From Pseudonocardia broussonetiae (GTDB lineage Bacteria > Actinomycetota > Actinomycetes > Mycobacteriales > Pseudonocardiaceae), in NCBI RefSeq assembly GCF_013155125.1, contig NZ_CP053564.1, forward strand, positions 3,665,501 through 3,729,500: a stretch of DNA of 64,000 nucleotides, written 5' to 3'. The position numbers and the translations under genes were made by a program. The notes under the pieces are model-generated. The model was given only the letters and a program-made list of their open reading frames with translations, made no database searches and was not told where the DNA came from. This document shows, piece after piece, positions 7,402-16,463 of this stretch. Every line of letters begins with the position of its first letter. Positions within the stretch are counted from its first letter, which is position 1.

Positions 7402-8031
7402 TCAGGACCGCCGCGGCTCGTGCACCGCGGCGAGCTGGAGGTGGCTGGTCTCGTTCAGGGTGAGCAGCTGGCGGCGGCCGTCGCGGGAGGCGGCGACGCG
7501 GCTGATCGAGGTGTACGCGGGCTGGAAGAACATGCCACGCGGGCGGCGCAGGACGGTGCCGAGGAAGGAGTTGATCACCCCGGAGTGGCACACGACCGCC
7601 ACCACCGACGACGTGTGCGCGGCGATGATGTCGGTGAACGCGGCGGCGACGCGCGCCTCGAACTCGTCGGGGTCGAACGTGTGCGCGCCCCACACCCCGG
7701 TCTCCAGCGCCCGCCACAGCGTGCGCCGCGCCTCCGGGCCCGCGGTGCTCAGCTCGGGCGGGGTGTAGCTGGTGGCGCCGTGGTCGAACTCGCGCAGGCG
7801 GTCGTCGACGGTGAGCGGGACGACGCTGCGGGCGGTGATCGCCTCGGCCGTCTCCCGCGCGCGGCGCATCGGGCTCGTGTAGACGACGTCGGGTCCGGTC
7901 TCGGCCGCGAGGTAGCGGCCGAGCAGGTCGGCCTCGGCGCGGCCGGGCTCGGTCAGCGGCGGGTCGACGCCCGCACCGGTGGCCGACTCCTCGGGCCGGG
8001 GCCGGCCGTGGCGGATGAGCAGCAGCTCCAT
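7402..8031 (-). CDS. Histidine phosphatase family protein
   Basis: A 209-residue phosphoglycerate-mutase-like protein with the catalytic LLIRHGRP motif at residues 4-11. It also has TSPMRRARETAE at about residue 50 and a second catalytic His in VVAVVCHSGVIN at about residue 148. The family removes phosphate through a phosphohistidine intermediate from varied small substrates. It lies in a leftward operon between an acyl-CoA synthetase (adjoining at 8031) and the ppdK partner gene (23-base gap). The substrate is unknown. Confidence 0.85.
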   Translation of the reverse strand: MELLLIRHGRPRPEESATGAGVDPPLTEPGRAEADLLGRYLAAETGPDVVYTSPMRRARETAEAITARSVVPLTVDDRLREFDHGATSYTPPELSTAGPEARRTLWRALETGVWGAHTFDPDEFEARVAAAFTDIIAAHTSSVVAVVCHSGVINSFLGTVLRRPRGMFFQPAYTSISRVAASRDGRRQLLTLNETSHLQLAAVHEPRRS

Positions 8032-9566
8032 CAGGTCGTCTCCACGGGCCGGTAGCGGTCACGAAGGGGCTGCAGCAGGATCTTCCCGGCGTCGCTGCGG
8101 GGCAGGGCGTCGACGAAGTCGACCGTGCGGGGGCACTTGAAGCCGGCGAGACGCGTGCGGCAGTGGGCGATCAGCTCCGCGGCCAGGTCGTCGCCGGGCC
8201 GCGCTGCGGGGGAGGGCACGACGACGGCCTTCACCTGCTCCCCGAACTCGGGGTCGGGCACGCCGAGCACCGCGACGTCGTCGACGGCGGGGTGCAGCGC
8301 CAGGGCGTCCTCGATCTCGCGCGGGTAGACGTTGACGCCGCCGGTGATGATCGTCTGGCCGAGGCGGCCGGTGAGGTACAGGTAGCCGTCGTCGTCGAGG
8401 CGGCCGAGGTCGCCGACGGTGCCCCAGCCCGGCGTCGCGGCGAGGTCGGCGGTGCCGTCGTCGGCACGGGCGGGGTCGGCGGCGCCGGGCCGGGCGAACC
8501 ACACCGTCCCCACCTCGCCGGGCGGCAGCAGCCGGCCCTCGGCGTCGGCGACGTGCACCGCGCTCTCCACCGACCGCCCGACCGAACCGGGGTGGGCCAG
8601 CCACTCGTGCGGGCCGATCGTGGTGCGGCCGTAGCCCTCGCTCGCGCCGTAGTACTCGTGGACGATCGGGCCCCACCAGTCGAGCACCGCCCGCTTGACG
8701 TCCGGCGGACAGGGCGCGGCGGCGTGCACGGCGACGCGGTGGGTCGAGAGGTCGTAGCGCGTGCGCACCGCCTCGGGCAGGCGCAGCAGCCGCACGAACA
8801 TCGTCGGCACCCACTGGCTGTGCGTGACGCCGTGGCGCTCGATCGCGGCGAGCGCGCCCTCGGCGTCGAACCGCTCCATGAGCACGACGGTGCCGCCGAG
8901 CTGGTGCACCGACTGCAGGAAGCCGAGCGGGCCCGCGTGGTAGGCCGGGCCGGGGACGAGCAGGACGTTGCCGGTGTCGTCGAAGCCGAGCGAGCGCATC
9001 AGGCCGCCGGAGCGGACGGGGGCGTCGGCGGGGTGGCGGTCCTGCGGGTGCACCCGGAACGGCTTGGGCCGCCCGGTCGTGCCCGAGCTGAACAGCAGGC
9101 GCCCGCCGAGCGTCTCGACGAGGCCGGGATCGCGCGGGGTGGCGTCGAGGGCGGTGTCGTAGTCGTCGTGGCCGCCCGAGCCCACGACCAGCCACAGGAC
9201 GTCGTCGCCCAGCCCCGCCCGCGCGGCGGCCTCGCGGACGGTCGGCGCCAGGTCCACCGACGTGACGACGGCGCGCGGCGCGGCCTCCTCGAGCACGGGC
9301 ACCAGCTCGTCGGCGGTGAGGTGGCGGTTGGCCGCGCCGAGGTAGAGGCCGCTGCGCCAGCAGGCCCACGGCACCTCGCCCCAGCGCACGTCGTTGCCCA
9401 GGAGCAGCAGGACGGTGTCGCCGGGGGCCACGCCGCGGGCGCGCAGCAGGGCGGCGAGCCGCGCGCTGCGGTCGTCGAGCTCCGCGTAGGTGCGGGACTC
9501 CCCGCTCTCCGCGAGGACGATGGCCGGACGGTCGGGGACCGTCTGGGCGACGCTGCCGGGGTGCAC
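8031..9566 (-). CDS. AMP-binding acyl-CoA synthetase
   Basis: An ANL-superfamily enzyme. The start is placed at GTG 9566 (VHPGSVAQTV), preceded by GGAGG; this gives 511 residues, although the frame is open further upstream. Motifs are LLFSSGTTGRPKP (P-loop-like), YYGASEGYG, and the hinge/TGRL region in GDLGRLDDDGYLYLTGR. The catalytic Lys is in the C-terminal PRSDAGKILLQPL. It activates a carboxylic acid with ATP and loads it onto CoA. The neighbouring SDR, P450 and aldehyde dehydrogenase suggest activation of an acid produced by P450 oxidation. Confidence 0.87.
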   Translation of the reverse strand: MHPGSVAQTVPDRPAIVLAESGESRTYAELDDRSARLAALLRARGVAPGDTVLLLLGNDVRWGEVPWACWRSGLYLGAANRHLTADELVPVLEEAAPRAVVTSVDLAPTVREAAARAGLGDDVLWLVVGSGGHDDYDTALDATPRDPGLVETLGGRLLFSSGTTGRPKPFRVHPQDRHPADAPVRSGGLMRSLGFDDTGNVLLVPGPAYHAGPLGFLQSVHQLGGTVVLMERFDAEGALAAIERHGVTHSQWVPTMFVRLLRLPEAVRTRYDLSTHRVAVHAAAPCPPDVKRAVLDWWGPIVHEYYGASEGYGRTTIGPHEWLAHPGSVGRSVESAVHVADAEGRLLPPGEVGTVWFARPGAADPARADDGTADLAATPGWGTVGDLGRLDDDGYLYLTGRLGQTIITGGVNVYPREIEDALALHPAVDDVAVLGVPDPEFGEQVKAVVVPSPAARPGDDLAAELIAHCRTRLAGFKCPRTVDFVDALPRSDAGKILLQPLRDRYRPVETT

Positions 9567-9635
9567 ACGACCTCCGAGTCGACGATGTGGGCCCACGGTA
9601 CGAGCCCGGGGGCGCGGGGACAAGCCGAGACGTGA

Positions 9636-10436
9636 CTAGCGAGTCGCAGTAGTGGAGCGCAGCGCGGTGAGGCCGCCGTCGAGCCGCAGGTCGACGCCGT
9701 TGAGCCAGGACGCCTCCGGCGAGAGCGCGAACTCCACCACGGCGGCGACCTCCTCGGGCCGCGCGTGCCGCCCGACCAGCTCGGCCGCGACGTCGAGCGA
9801 GGGCATCGTGGCGCGGAAGTCGGCGAGGATCGGCGTCTGCACCGGTCCCGGGCTGATGCTCGTGGCGCGCACGGCCCGGGGGTGCAGCCGGGCCGCCAGG
9901 TCGAGCGCGTAGCGCTGCACCAGCTGCTTGGAGAGCTGGTAGGCCTCCGGTCCGGCCAGGCCGAGGGCGGCCAGGCGGGCGGCGAGCACGTCGTCGGGCA
10001 GGGCGACCAGCGCGGCCGCCTCCTCGTCGGTCGCCGTGCCCCGGTAGCCCGCCATCGAGGACAGCAGCACGATCGCGCCGCCGTCGGCCAGGCGGGGGAG
10101 GAGCGCCTCGGTGAGCCGGCGCAGGCCCAGGAGGTTGACGGCGTAGACCGTCTCCGGGGGCGCCGTGCCCGGGACGCCCGCGACGGCGGCGAGGCCGTGC
10201 AGAGGGCCCGCGCCGATCCCGTCGATCTCGCCGACCGCCGCGGCCACCGACGCCGGATCGGCCAGGTCGCAGGTGACGCGGACGGCGCCGTCCGGGATCG
10301 TGGCGGGCGCGCGGTCGACACCGATCACCTCGTGCCCGGCGGCGACGAGGCGGGCGGCCAGCGCCGCGCCGATGCCCGACGCCGCTCCGGTGACGACGAC
10401 GCGCCGGCTCCCGGTGCCGGTGGGGTGGCTGGACAT
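9636..10436 (-). CDS. Short-chain dehydrogenase/reductase
   Basis: 266 residues from ATG 10436, which has GGCAGGG upstream; a GTG at 10445 is an alternative. The Rossmann motif is VVVTGAASGIGAALA near residue 14. The active-site Tyr-x3-Lys is in AYQLSKQLVQRYAL at about residue 160. The form resembles 3-alpha-hydroxysteroid and coniferyl-alcohol dehydrogenase-like SDRs, in which residues between strands are reduced. It probably oxidises an alcohol made by the divergent P450. It is separated from the P450 by a short shared promoter region. Confidence 0.83.
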   Translation of the reverse strand: MSSHPTGTGSRRVVVTGAASGIGAALAARLVAAGHEVIGVDRAPATIPDGAVRVTCDLADPASVAAAVGEIDGIGAGPLHGLAAVAGVPGTAPPETVYAVNLLGLRRLTEALLPRLADGGAIVLLSSMAGYRGTATDEEAAALVALPDDVLAARLAALGLAGPEAYQLSKQLVQRYALDLAARLHPRAVRATSISPGPVQTPILADFRATMPSLDVAAELVGRHARPEEVAAVVEFALSPEASWLNGVDLRLDGGLTALRSTTATR

Positions 10437-10449
10437 GTTGCGCACCCTG

Positions 10450-10497
10450 CCATCCGTCCGCCAAGATGTATAGCGTCAGTCGCAAATTGACGGATGG
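10450..10497. promoter_or_regulatory. Divergent operator/promoter region between SDR and P450
   Basis: A perfect 9-bp inverted repeat CCATCCGTC (10450-10458) / GACGGATGG (10489-10497) encloses a second pair, CGTCA (10474-10478) and TGACG (10488-10492). The intervening sequence is relatively AT-rich (AAGATGTATAG). It lies between divergent genes, so a single regulator could control both. The TetR regulator encoded at 13312 is a candidate by proximity only. Confidence 0.4.
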
Positions 10498-10505
10498 AGC
10501 GGACG

Positions 10506-11777
10506 ATGGCCACGACGAGGGTGTGCCCCGGGGCGCAGACGGGTCCGGTGCCCCACGGGAGCGGGGCGCCCGACGACGGGCCGGACGAGTTCGACCTGCT
10601 CGACACCCGGCTGTTCGCCGACGACCGCGACGGCGACGTGTTCCGCCGGCTGCGCGAGGACTCGCCGCTGTTCTGGAACCCCGGACCCGGCGACGAGGCC
10701 GGCTTCTGGTCGCTCACCCGCTACGCCGACATCGAGGCCGTCGCCAAGGACGCCACCCGGTTCGGCAACGGCGAGGGCACGCAGATCCCCAGCCGCCGCG
10801 CCGAGGGGAACGGGCCGCGGCAGATCCACAACATGGACGCCCCCGACCACGGCCCGATGCGCCGCCTGCTCACCAGCACCTTCATGCCCCGCGCGGTCGA
10901 GAAGCTGGCCGGGCGCGTGGAGGAGGTCACCACGGCGCTGCTCGACGAGGCCCTCGAGCTGGGCGAGTTCGACTTCGTCAAGGTGATCTCCTCGCGGCTG
11001 CCGCTGCTGGTGTTCGCCCCGATGCTCGGCGTCCCCACCGAGGACGCCGACCTGCTGCTGCGCTGGACCAACGAGTCCAGCAGCGAGGACCCGGAGTACT
11101 CGGCCGGGCCCGAGACGGCCGCGAAGGCCCGCGAGGAGCTGTTCGCCTACTACGCCGCCCTCAGCGAGGAGCGCCGCGGCTGCCCGCGCGAGGACATCGT
11201 CAGCACGCTGGTGCAGTCGCGGTTCCGGGACGCGCCGCTCACGCAGGACTGGCTCAACCCCTACTACATGGTGCTGACGGTCGCGGGCAACGAGACGACC
11301 CGCAACCTGCTCAGCGGCTCGGTCGCCGTGCTCGGGCAGCGGGACCTGTGGCCGCGGCTGCGCGAGGGCGGCCCGGAGCTGCTGCGCACCGGCATCGAGG
11401 AGATGGTGCGCTGGATGTCGCCGGTGGTGCACATGCGCCGCACCGCCACCACCGACGTCGAGCTGCACGGGCGGACGGTGAAGGCGGGGGAGAAGGTCGT
11501 CCTGTGGTTCTCCTCGGCCAACCGCGACGAGCGGCAGTTCGAGGCGCCCGAGGAGTTCCGGCTCGACCGCACGCCCAACCGGCACCTCGGGTTCGGCGCC
11601 GGCCCGCACTTCTGCCTCGGCGCGCACCTCGCACGCATGGAGACCCGCGTCTTCTACGAGCAGCTCATCGCGCGCGACATCCACGTCGAGCTGCTCGGCG
11701 AGCCCGACCGCCTGCTGTCCAACTGGTTCCGCGGCATCAAGCGGCTGCCGGTGCGGATGACGCAGGGCCGCCGGTGA
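10506..11777 (+). CDS. Cytochrome P450
   Basis: 423 residues from ATG 10506, preceded by GGAG at 10496-10499; an in-frame ATG at 10494 also exists. The haem-binding loop HLGFGAGPHFCLGAHLARME places the thiolate at Cys370. The I-helix AGNETTRN and the K-helix E-x2-R region are present. It is a soluble bacterial class I P450 needing a ferredoxin and reductase from elsewhere. It likely hydroxylates a hydrophobic substrate. The stop overlaps the aldehyde dehydrogenase start (GTGA), so alcohol and aldehyde oxidation probably follow hydroxylation. Confidence 0.93.
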   Translation: MATTRVCPGAQTGPVPHGSGAPDDGPDEFDLLDTRLFADDRDGDVFRRLREDSPLFWNPGPGDEAGFWSLTRYADIEAVAKDATRFGNGEGTQIPSRRAEGNGPRQIHNMDAPDHGPMRRLLTSTFMPRAVEKLAGRVEEVTTALLDEALELGEFDFVKVISSRLPLLVFAPMLGVPTEDADLLLRWTNESSSEDPEYSAGPETAAKAREELFAYYAALSEERRGCPREDIVSTLVQSRFRDAPLTQDWLNPYYMVLTVAGNETTRNLLSGSVAVLGQRDLWPRLREGGPELLRTGIEEMVRWMSPVVHMRRTATTDVELHGRTVKAGEKVVLWFSSANRDERQFEAPEEFRLDRTPNRHLGFGAGPHFCLGAHLARMETRVFYEQLIARDIHVELLGEPDRLLSNWFRGIKRLPVRMTQGRR

Positions 11778-13240
11778 CGGCCGGCGTCGGCACCCGGCGC
11801 CCGGGAGCCGACCTCGTCCGCGACCGCACCGACCACCTGATCGGCGGCCGGTGGGTCCGCTCGGCGGGCGAGCCGGTCGCGGTCGTCGACCCGGCGACCG
11901 AGCGGGTCGTCGCGCACGTCCCGGCCGGCACCGCGGCCGAGGCCACGGCGGCCGTCGACGCCGCGCACGCCGCCTGGCCGGCGTGGGCGGCCACCGCCGT
12001 CGCGGAGCGTGTCGGGTACGTCCGTGCGCTGGCCGCCGCGCTCGACGCGGCGGCGGAGGAAATCGGCGGCGTCGTCGCCACCGAGGTCGGGATGCCGTGG
12101 CACCTGGCCGTCCCGGCGCAGGTGCGGATGCCCGCGCAGGTCCTGCGCACCACCGCCGACCTCGCCGAGGGCTACCCGTGGCGCGAGCCGACGTCGGCGG
12201 GGGAGGTGCTGCGCCGGCCCGCGGGCGTCGTCGTCGCGATCACGCCGTGGAACATGCCGCTGCACCAGATCGCGGCCAAGATCGGCCCCGCGCTGGTCGC
12301 GGGCTGCACCGTGGTGCTCAAGCCGAGCGAGGTCGCGCCGCTGTGCGCCTACGCCCTCGCCGAGCTCGTCGTCGCGGTCGGGCTGCCGCCGGGCGTCGTC
12401 AACGTCGTGTCGGGCACCGGTCCCGTCGTCGGGGAGGCGCTGGTGCGCGATCCCCGCACGGCCGTCGTCTCCTTCACCGGCAGCGTCGACGCCGGGGCGC
12501 GGGTCGCCGGGCTCGCCGCGCCCGGGATCAAGCGCGTCTGTCTGGAGCTGGGCGGCAAGTCGGCGAACGTCCTGCTCGACGACGCCCCGCTCGACGTCGC
12601 CGTGCCGAGCGCGGTGCAGCAGGCGTTCTTCAACTCCGGCCAGGCCTGCAACGCGCTCACCCGGCTCGTGGTGCCGGCCGCGCTGCACGACGAGGTCTGC
12701 GAGCGGCTGGTCGCCGCCGTCGGGGAGATCCGGACGGGCGACCCGTTCGACGCCAGCAGCGACCTCGGCCCGCTGGTCAGTGCGGCGCAGCGGGAGCGCG
12801 TGCGCGGGCACGTCCGGCGCGCCTCCGCCGACGGTGCCCGGCTCCTGACCGGCGGGCCCGAGGCCCCCGATGGTCTCGACGTCGGCTACTACTACCGGCC
12901 TACCGTCTTCACCGACGTCCCGCCCGACCTCGCGCTCGCCCGCGAGGAGGTGTTCGGTCCGGTGCTCGCGGTGCAGGTCTACGGCTCCGGCGACGCGGCG
13001 GCCGTCGCGCTGGCCGACAGCACCGACTACGGCCTCGCCGCGGGCGTCTGGTCGGCCGACCGCGAGCGCGCACGGGCCGTCGGCGCCCGGATCCGGGCCG
13101 GGCAGGTGAAGGTCAACGGCGTGCGCACCCGCGACAGCCTCGACGCGCCCTTCGGCGGCTACGGCCGGTCGGGGCTGGGCCGGGAGCTCGGCCGCTACGG
13201 CATCGACGAGTTCGTCGAGATCACCTCGCTGCTGGGCTGA
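11774..13240 (+). CDS. NAD(P)-dependent aldehyde dehydrogenase
   Basis: A 488-residue ALDH-superfamily protein starting at the GTG that overlaps the P450 stop. The catalytic Cys292 is in [14 protein letters not shown] and the general-base Glu258 in [10 protein letters not shown]. The cofactor-binding [19 protein letters not shown] and FTGS motifs are present, and the C-terminus EVFGPVLAV ... [12 protein letters not shown] is canonical. It oxidises an aldehyde to an acid, plausibly the product of the P450 and SDR. The acid could then be activated by the acyl-CoA synthetase at 8031-9566. Confidence 0.93.
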   Translation: MTAGVGTRRPGADLVRDRTDHLIGGRWVRSAGEPVAVVDPATERVVAHVPAGTAAEATAAVDAAHAAWPAWAATAVAERVGYVRALAAALDAAAEEIGGVVATEVGMPWHLAVPAQVRMPAQVLRTTADLAEGYPWREPTSAGEVLRRPAGVVVAITPWNMPLHQIAAKIGPALVAGCTVVLKPSEVAPLCAYALAELVVAVGLPPGVVNVVSGTGPVVGEALVRDPRTAVVSFTGSVDAGARVAGLAAPGIKRVCLELGGKSANVLLDDAPLDVAVPSAVQQAFFNSGQACNALTRLVVPAALHDEVCERLVAAVGEIRTGDPFDASSDLGPLVSAAQRERVRGHVRRASADGARLLTGGPEAPDGLDVGYYYRPTVFTDVPPDLALAREEVFGPVLAVQVYGSGDAAAVALADSTDYGLAAGVWSADRERARAVGARIRAGQVKVNGVRTRDSLDAPFGGYGRSGLGRELGRYGIDEFVEITSLLG

Positions 13241-13311
13241 GCGCCGCGACGGCGTCCGCCCGCCGCCACGATATGGTGAGAGGCGTTCACAAACTCGCCT
13301 CGGAGGTGCCG

Positions 13312-14016
13312 GTGGCCCAGCAGGATGCGTCGCCCGCGGCCGAGGACGCCGCGGCGGCGGTGAAGCAGCCGGTGCGGCGCGGCAAGAACGTCCGCGGGCT
13401 CCGCACGCGCCAGGAGCTGCTCGACGCCGCGCTGAGCTGCTTCTCCGAGTACGGCTACGCCCGCACGCGGATCTCCGACATCGTCTTCCGCGCCGGGGTC
13501 TCGCAGGGCAACTTCTACCGGCACTTCGAGAGCAAGAACGAGATCTTCCTCGAGTCGCTGCGCCCCAGCCTCGACGAGCTCACCGCCTCGACCGGGCGCT
13601 CCGTCGTCGGCAGCGGCGTCGACCTCGACACGATGGTCGTGCTCGCCACCTCCTACCTCACCTCCTACACGCGCAACCGGCACATCCTGCGGGTCATGCG
13701 CGAGGCCGCGGCGTCCAGCGCCGAGGAGGGCTTCACGCAGCTGTGGCTGCAGCAGCGCGCCGGCTACGTCGAGCGCACCGGGCGCTGGCTGCGGCGGCTG
13801 CACCAGCAGGGCGTGATCGCCGAGACCGACTTCGACCTGCTGGCCGACGTCCTCGGCTCGACCATCGAGCAGACGGCGTACGTCCACATCGGCCTCGCCC
13901 CCGAGGCGCCCCGGCCGGAGCGGATCCACGCGCTCGCGGCCGTCGTCGGTGCCGTGTGGCACCGCGCGCTGCCGCTGGTCGACGGCGCGCACGCCGGTCC
14001 CGTCTCCGCGGGCTGA
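13312..14016 (+). CDS. TetR family transcriptional regulator
   Basis: 234 residues from GTG 13312, chosen for GGAGG at 13302-13306; ATG 13273 is in frame but has no good ribosome-binding site. The helix-turn-helix is at about residues 25-70 (RQELLDAALSCFSEYGYART ... VSQGNFYRHFESKNEIF). The C-terminal ligand-binding domain is generic. An inverted pair GTGA/TCAC lies upstream at about 13276-13290 and may be an autoregulatory site. It follows the P450-ALDH operon and precedes the PEP-domain operon, so it could regulate either. Confidence 0.85.
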   Translation: MAQQDASPAAEDAAAAVKQPVRRGKNVRGLRTRQELLDAALSCFSEYGYARTRISDIVFRAGVSQGNFYRHFESKNEIFLESLRPSLDELTASTGRSVVGSGVDLDTMVVLATSYLTSYTRNRHILRVMREAAASSAEEGFTQLWLQQRAGYVERTGRWLRRLHQQGVIAETDFDLLADVLGSTIEQTAYVHIGLAPEAPRPERIHALAAVVGAVWHRALPLVDGAHAGPVSAG

Positions 14017-14056
14017 GCTTCCCTCCGGATCGGGGCCGCGACGTGCCCCCGACGGG

Positions 14057-14085
14057 TTGACAGCCGTTCTCCACCGCGCCACGAT
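14057..14085 (+). promoter_or_regulatory. Candidate sigma-70-type promoter for the PEP-domain operon
   Basis: TTGACA at 14057-14062 is followed after 17 bases by CACGAT at 14080-14085, a plausible actinobacterial housekeeping promoter. CCGTTCT (14064-14070) and AGAACGG (14101-14107) form an inverted repeat over the promoter that could serve as an operator. The first gene starts at 14232, leaving a leader of about 140 bases with no ORF of its own. Confidence 0.45.
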
Positions 14086-14231
14086 GTGACTCGTTCGTCG
14101 CAGAACGGGGAGAGTGCTCCGGCTCCGCGACGCCCGACGCGGTCCCGGGAGCTTCCTGCCGGGCTGCAGGCCCCGGCCCGAGCACGAGCGACCGTGCCAC
14201 TCGAGCCCCAGTGACGAGGGAGACCGCTTCC

Positions 14232-15971
14232 GTGACCGACTGGCCGATCTTCGACCGCACCTCGAAGACATTTCCGCTGTACTCCCGCGCGAACGTGGGG
14301 GAGATCTTCCCCGACCCGATCTCCCCGCTGAACGCCTCGATCGGCTTCCAGGCCAACCTGGAGCCCGGCTGGGAGGCCGCCTTCGTGGCCTGCAAGGTGT
14401 GGGACCACGACATCTACGACAAGACGGTCGACCGCAACGTCCTGCCGGCCTTCGGCAGCTACCTCTACATCAACATGTCGCTGATGCGGCTGTTCGGCGT
14501 GCGGGTGCCCGGGATGGGCGCCGAGGCCGTCGACCTGCAGTACTTCGGCGACATGCCGGGCATCCCGTCCTACGAGAGCGAGAAGCGCGACTTCGACGAC
14601 GACCCCGCGTTCTCCGAGCAGGCCGGTGGCTGGCTCATGAACGAGGTGCTGCTCGCCGACAACCTGGGCACCTACGACGCCGACCGCGCCGACGTCCTCG
14701 CCGTGCGCGGCTCCCGCCCCGACCTGTCGACGCTCACCGACGAGCAGCTCGTCGAGCGCCTCACGTCCTACGGCGACCTGCAGACGCGGCTGTTCCAGCA
14801 CCACATCGAGTCGAGCCTGAAGTCCGGCGTCGGCCTCGGCGCGATCGGTCAGCTCGCCGCGGCCGTCGGGAAGCCCGAGCTCGGGCTGACGCTCGTCAGC
14901 GGCATCGGCGACGTCGACTCCACCGGCCCGTCCAGCGGCATGTGGGCACTGAGTCGCAACGCCCGTACCGGCGCGGTCGCGGCCCTGTTCGACGCGGGCG
15001 TCCCCGGGCTCTACGGGCGCATCGCGGCGAGCGACGACGCCGGCGTGGTCGCCTTCCGCGCCGAGCTCGACGCCTTCCTGGCCGACTGGGACTTCCGCGG
15101 CCCCGCCGAGTGGGAGCTGCGTGCCGACACCTGGAGCCTCAGGCCCGAGCTCGCGCTGCACACCGTCGACCGGATGCGCGGCATCGGCGACGACGAAGCG
15201 CCGCAGGTCAAGAACGCGGTGCGCGTGCAGGACCGGGAGGCCGCCGCGGCCACCGTCCGCGAGCTGCTGGCGGGCAACGCGGAGGCGCTGGGCCAGTTCG
15301 AGGTCGCGCTGAAGGCCGCGGCGCTGTGGCTGCGGGGTCGTGAGCGGTCGCGCACCACGTCGGCGATGCTCGTCCACGAGCTGCGCCTGCCGGCGCTGGA
15401 GCTCGGGCGCCGCGGCGTCGAGGCGGGTCACCTCGACGACGCCAAGCAGGTCTTCATGCTGTTCGGCGACGAGCTGCCCGCCTACCTCGCCGACCCGGGC
15501 TCGTTCACCGAGCAGGTCCGCGCGCGGGAGAAGACCTACGTCGAGCTGTTCGACTACGAGCCGCCGTTCGTCGTCGTCGGCGAGGTCCCGCCGCTGTCGG
15601 AGTGGAAGCGCCGCTCCGACCGCACGCACACCGCCGCCGTGGCGGGGGAGACCATCCAGGGCGTCTCCGGCTGCACGGGCGTCACGCGCGGGCGGGCCCG
15701 GGTACTGACCGACCCGAACGACCCGTCGGCGCTGGAGCCGGGCGACATCCTCGTCGCCCCGATCACCGACCCGTCGTGGACGCCGCTGTTCGTGGCGGCC
15801 GCGGGCGTCGTCGTCGACGTGGGGGCGCCCTTCTCGCACGCGGCGATCGTCAGTCGCGAGCTGGGCATCCCGTGCGTGGTCTCGGCCACCGACGCGACCG
15901 GCCGCATCCCGGACGGCGCGCTGATCGAGGTCGACGGCACGAGCGCGATCGTCACGATCCTCGAGGTCTGA
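14232..15971 (+). CDS. PEP-utilising-enzyme mobile-domain protein without ATP-grasp domain
   Basis: 579 residues from GTG 14232 (GGGAGA upstream); GTG 14211 is an alternative. The C-terminal about 90 residues are a phosphohistidine swivelling domain with His536 in GAPFSHAAIVSRELGIP. The N-terminal about 480 residues start with NVGEIFPDPISPLNASIGF. That resembles the central substrate domain of rifampicin-phosphotransferase-like proteins, but the ATP-grasp domain that would charge the histidine is missing. It must take phosphate from a separate partner or have another role. It heads an operon with a SnoaL protein, an APH kinase and an F420-type oxidoreductase. Confidence 0.75.
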   Translation: MTDWPIFDRTSKTFPLYSRANVGEIFPDPISPLNASIGFQANLEPGWEAAFVACKVWDHDIYDKTVDRNVLPAFGSYLYINMSLMRLFGVRVPGMGAEAVDLQYFGDMPGIPSYESEKRDFDDDPAFSEQAGGWLMNEVLLADNLGTYDADRADVLAVRGSRPDLSTLTDEQLVERLTSYGDLQTRLFQHHIESSLKSGVGLGAIGQLAAAVGKPELGLTLVSGIGDVDSTGPSSGMWALSRNARTGAVAALFDAGVPGLYGRIAASDDAGVVAFRAELDAFLADWDFRGPAEWELRADTWSLRPELALHTVDRMRGIGDDEAPQVKNAVRVQDREAAAATVRELLAGNAEALGQFEVALKAAALWLRGRERSRTTSAMLVHELRLPALELGRRGVEAGHLDDAKQVFMLFGDELPAYLADPGSFTEQVRAREKTYVELFDYEPPFVVVGEVPPLSEWKRRSDRTHTAAVAGETIQGVSGCTGVTRGRARVLTDPNDPSALEPGDILVAPITDPSWTPLFVAAAGVVVDVGAPFSHAAIVSRELGIPCVVSATDATGRIPDGALIEVDGTSAIVTILEV

Positions 15972-15981
15972 GGACGCACGC

Positions 15982-16012
15982 CCCGGGGCGCCGAGCCGCT
16001 CGGCGCCCCGGG
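15982..16012 (+). terminator. Strong GC hairpin, possible terminator or attenuator
   Basis: A perfect 14-bp inverted repeat (15982-15995 and 15999-16012) with a 3-base loop lies 10 bases after the stop of the PEP-domain gene. There is no T-run, as is usual in high-GC actinobacteria. The next co-directional gene starts at 16038, so it may set differential expression within the operon rather than end it. Confidence 0.55.
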
Positions 16013-16037
16013 CCACCCGCACCCCAGGAGCACACCG

Positions 16038-16397
16038 ATGACGCACAGCCCGCCCGTCGAGGTCGTCCGCCGCTACCTCGACGAGATCTACCACCAGGGC
16101 CGGGTCGAGGTCGTCCGCGAGATCTGCGGTGACCCGCTGGTCCGGCACGACCCCGGCTCCACGACGTCGCTGAGCCACCAGCAGCAGATCGACCGCATCT
16201 CGGCCGACCTCCCCGCGTGGCAGCCGTGGTTCACCCACGAGGTGCTGGCGGGCGACGCCGAGCACGCCGTCCTCGTCTGGAACGCCACCGGCCGCACCGC
16301 GGAGCGCACGCTCAGCGGCATCGAGGTCTTCCGCGTCGCCGACGGCCGCATCACCGACGTGTGGAACGCCCCCTACGCCACCGAACGCTGGCACTGA
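16038..16397 (+). CDS. SnoaL-like/NTF2-fold protein
   Basis: A 119-residue single-domain protein with the SnoaL pattern VEVVRRYLDEIYHQGRVEVVREICGD at the N-terminus and VFRVADGRITDVWNAP near the C-terminus. A CAGGAG ribosome-binding site precedes ATG 16038. The fold includes polyketide cyclases, isomerases and epoxide hydrolases, but many members have no known activity. The genomic position implies a step in small-molecule modification together with the neighbouring kinase and oxidoreductase. Confidence 0.8.
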   Translation: MTHSPPVEVVRRYLDEIYHQGRVEVVREICGDPLVRHDPGSTTSLSHQQQIDRISADLPAWQPWFTHEVLAGDAEHAVLVWNATGRTAERTLSGIEVFRVADGRITDVWNAPYATERWH

Positions 16398-16463
16398 GCA
16401 CCGAGACCAGTACTGCGCACGGCCCCGAGCACGGCACGCCACCCCAGGCCCCGGAGGACCATC

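Noticed and set aside
8059..10485. 808-codon leftward open frame covering the acyl-CoA synthetase and SDR
   Set aside because: Out-of-frame shadow rich in Arg-Pro. The true genes are in the other leftward frames.
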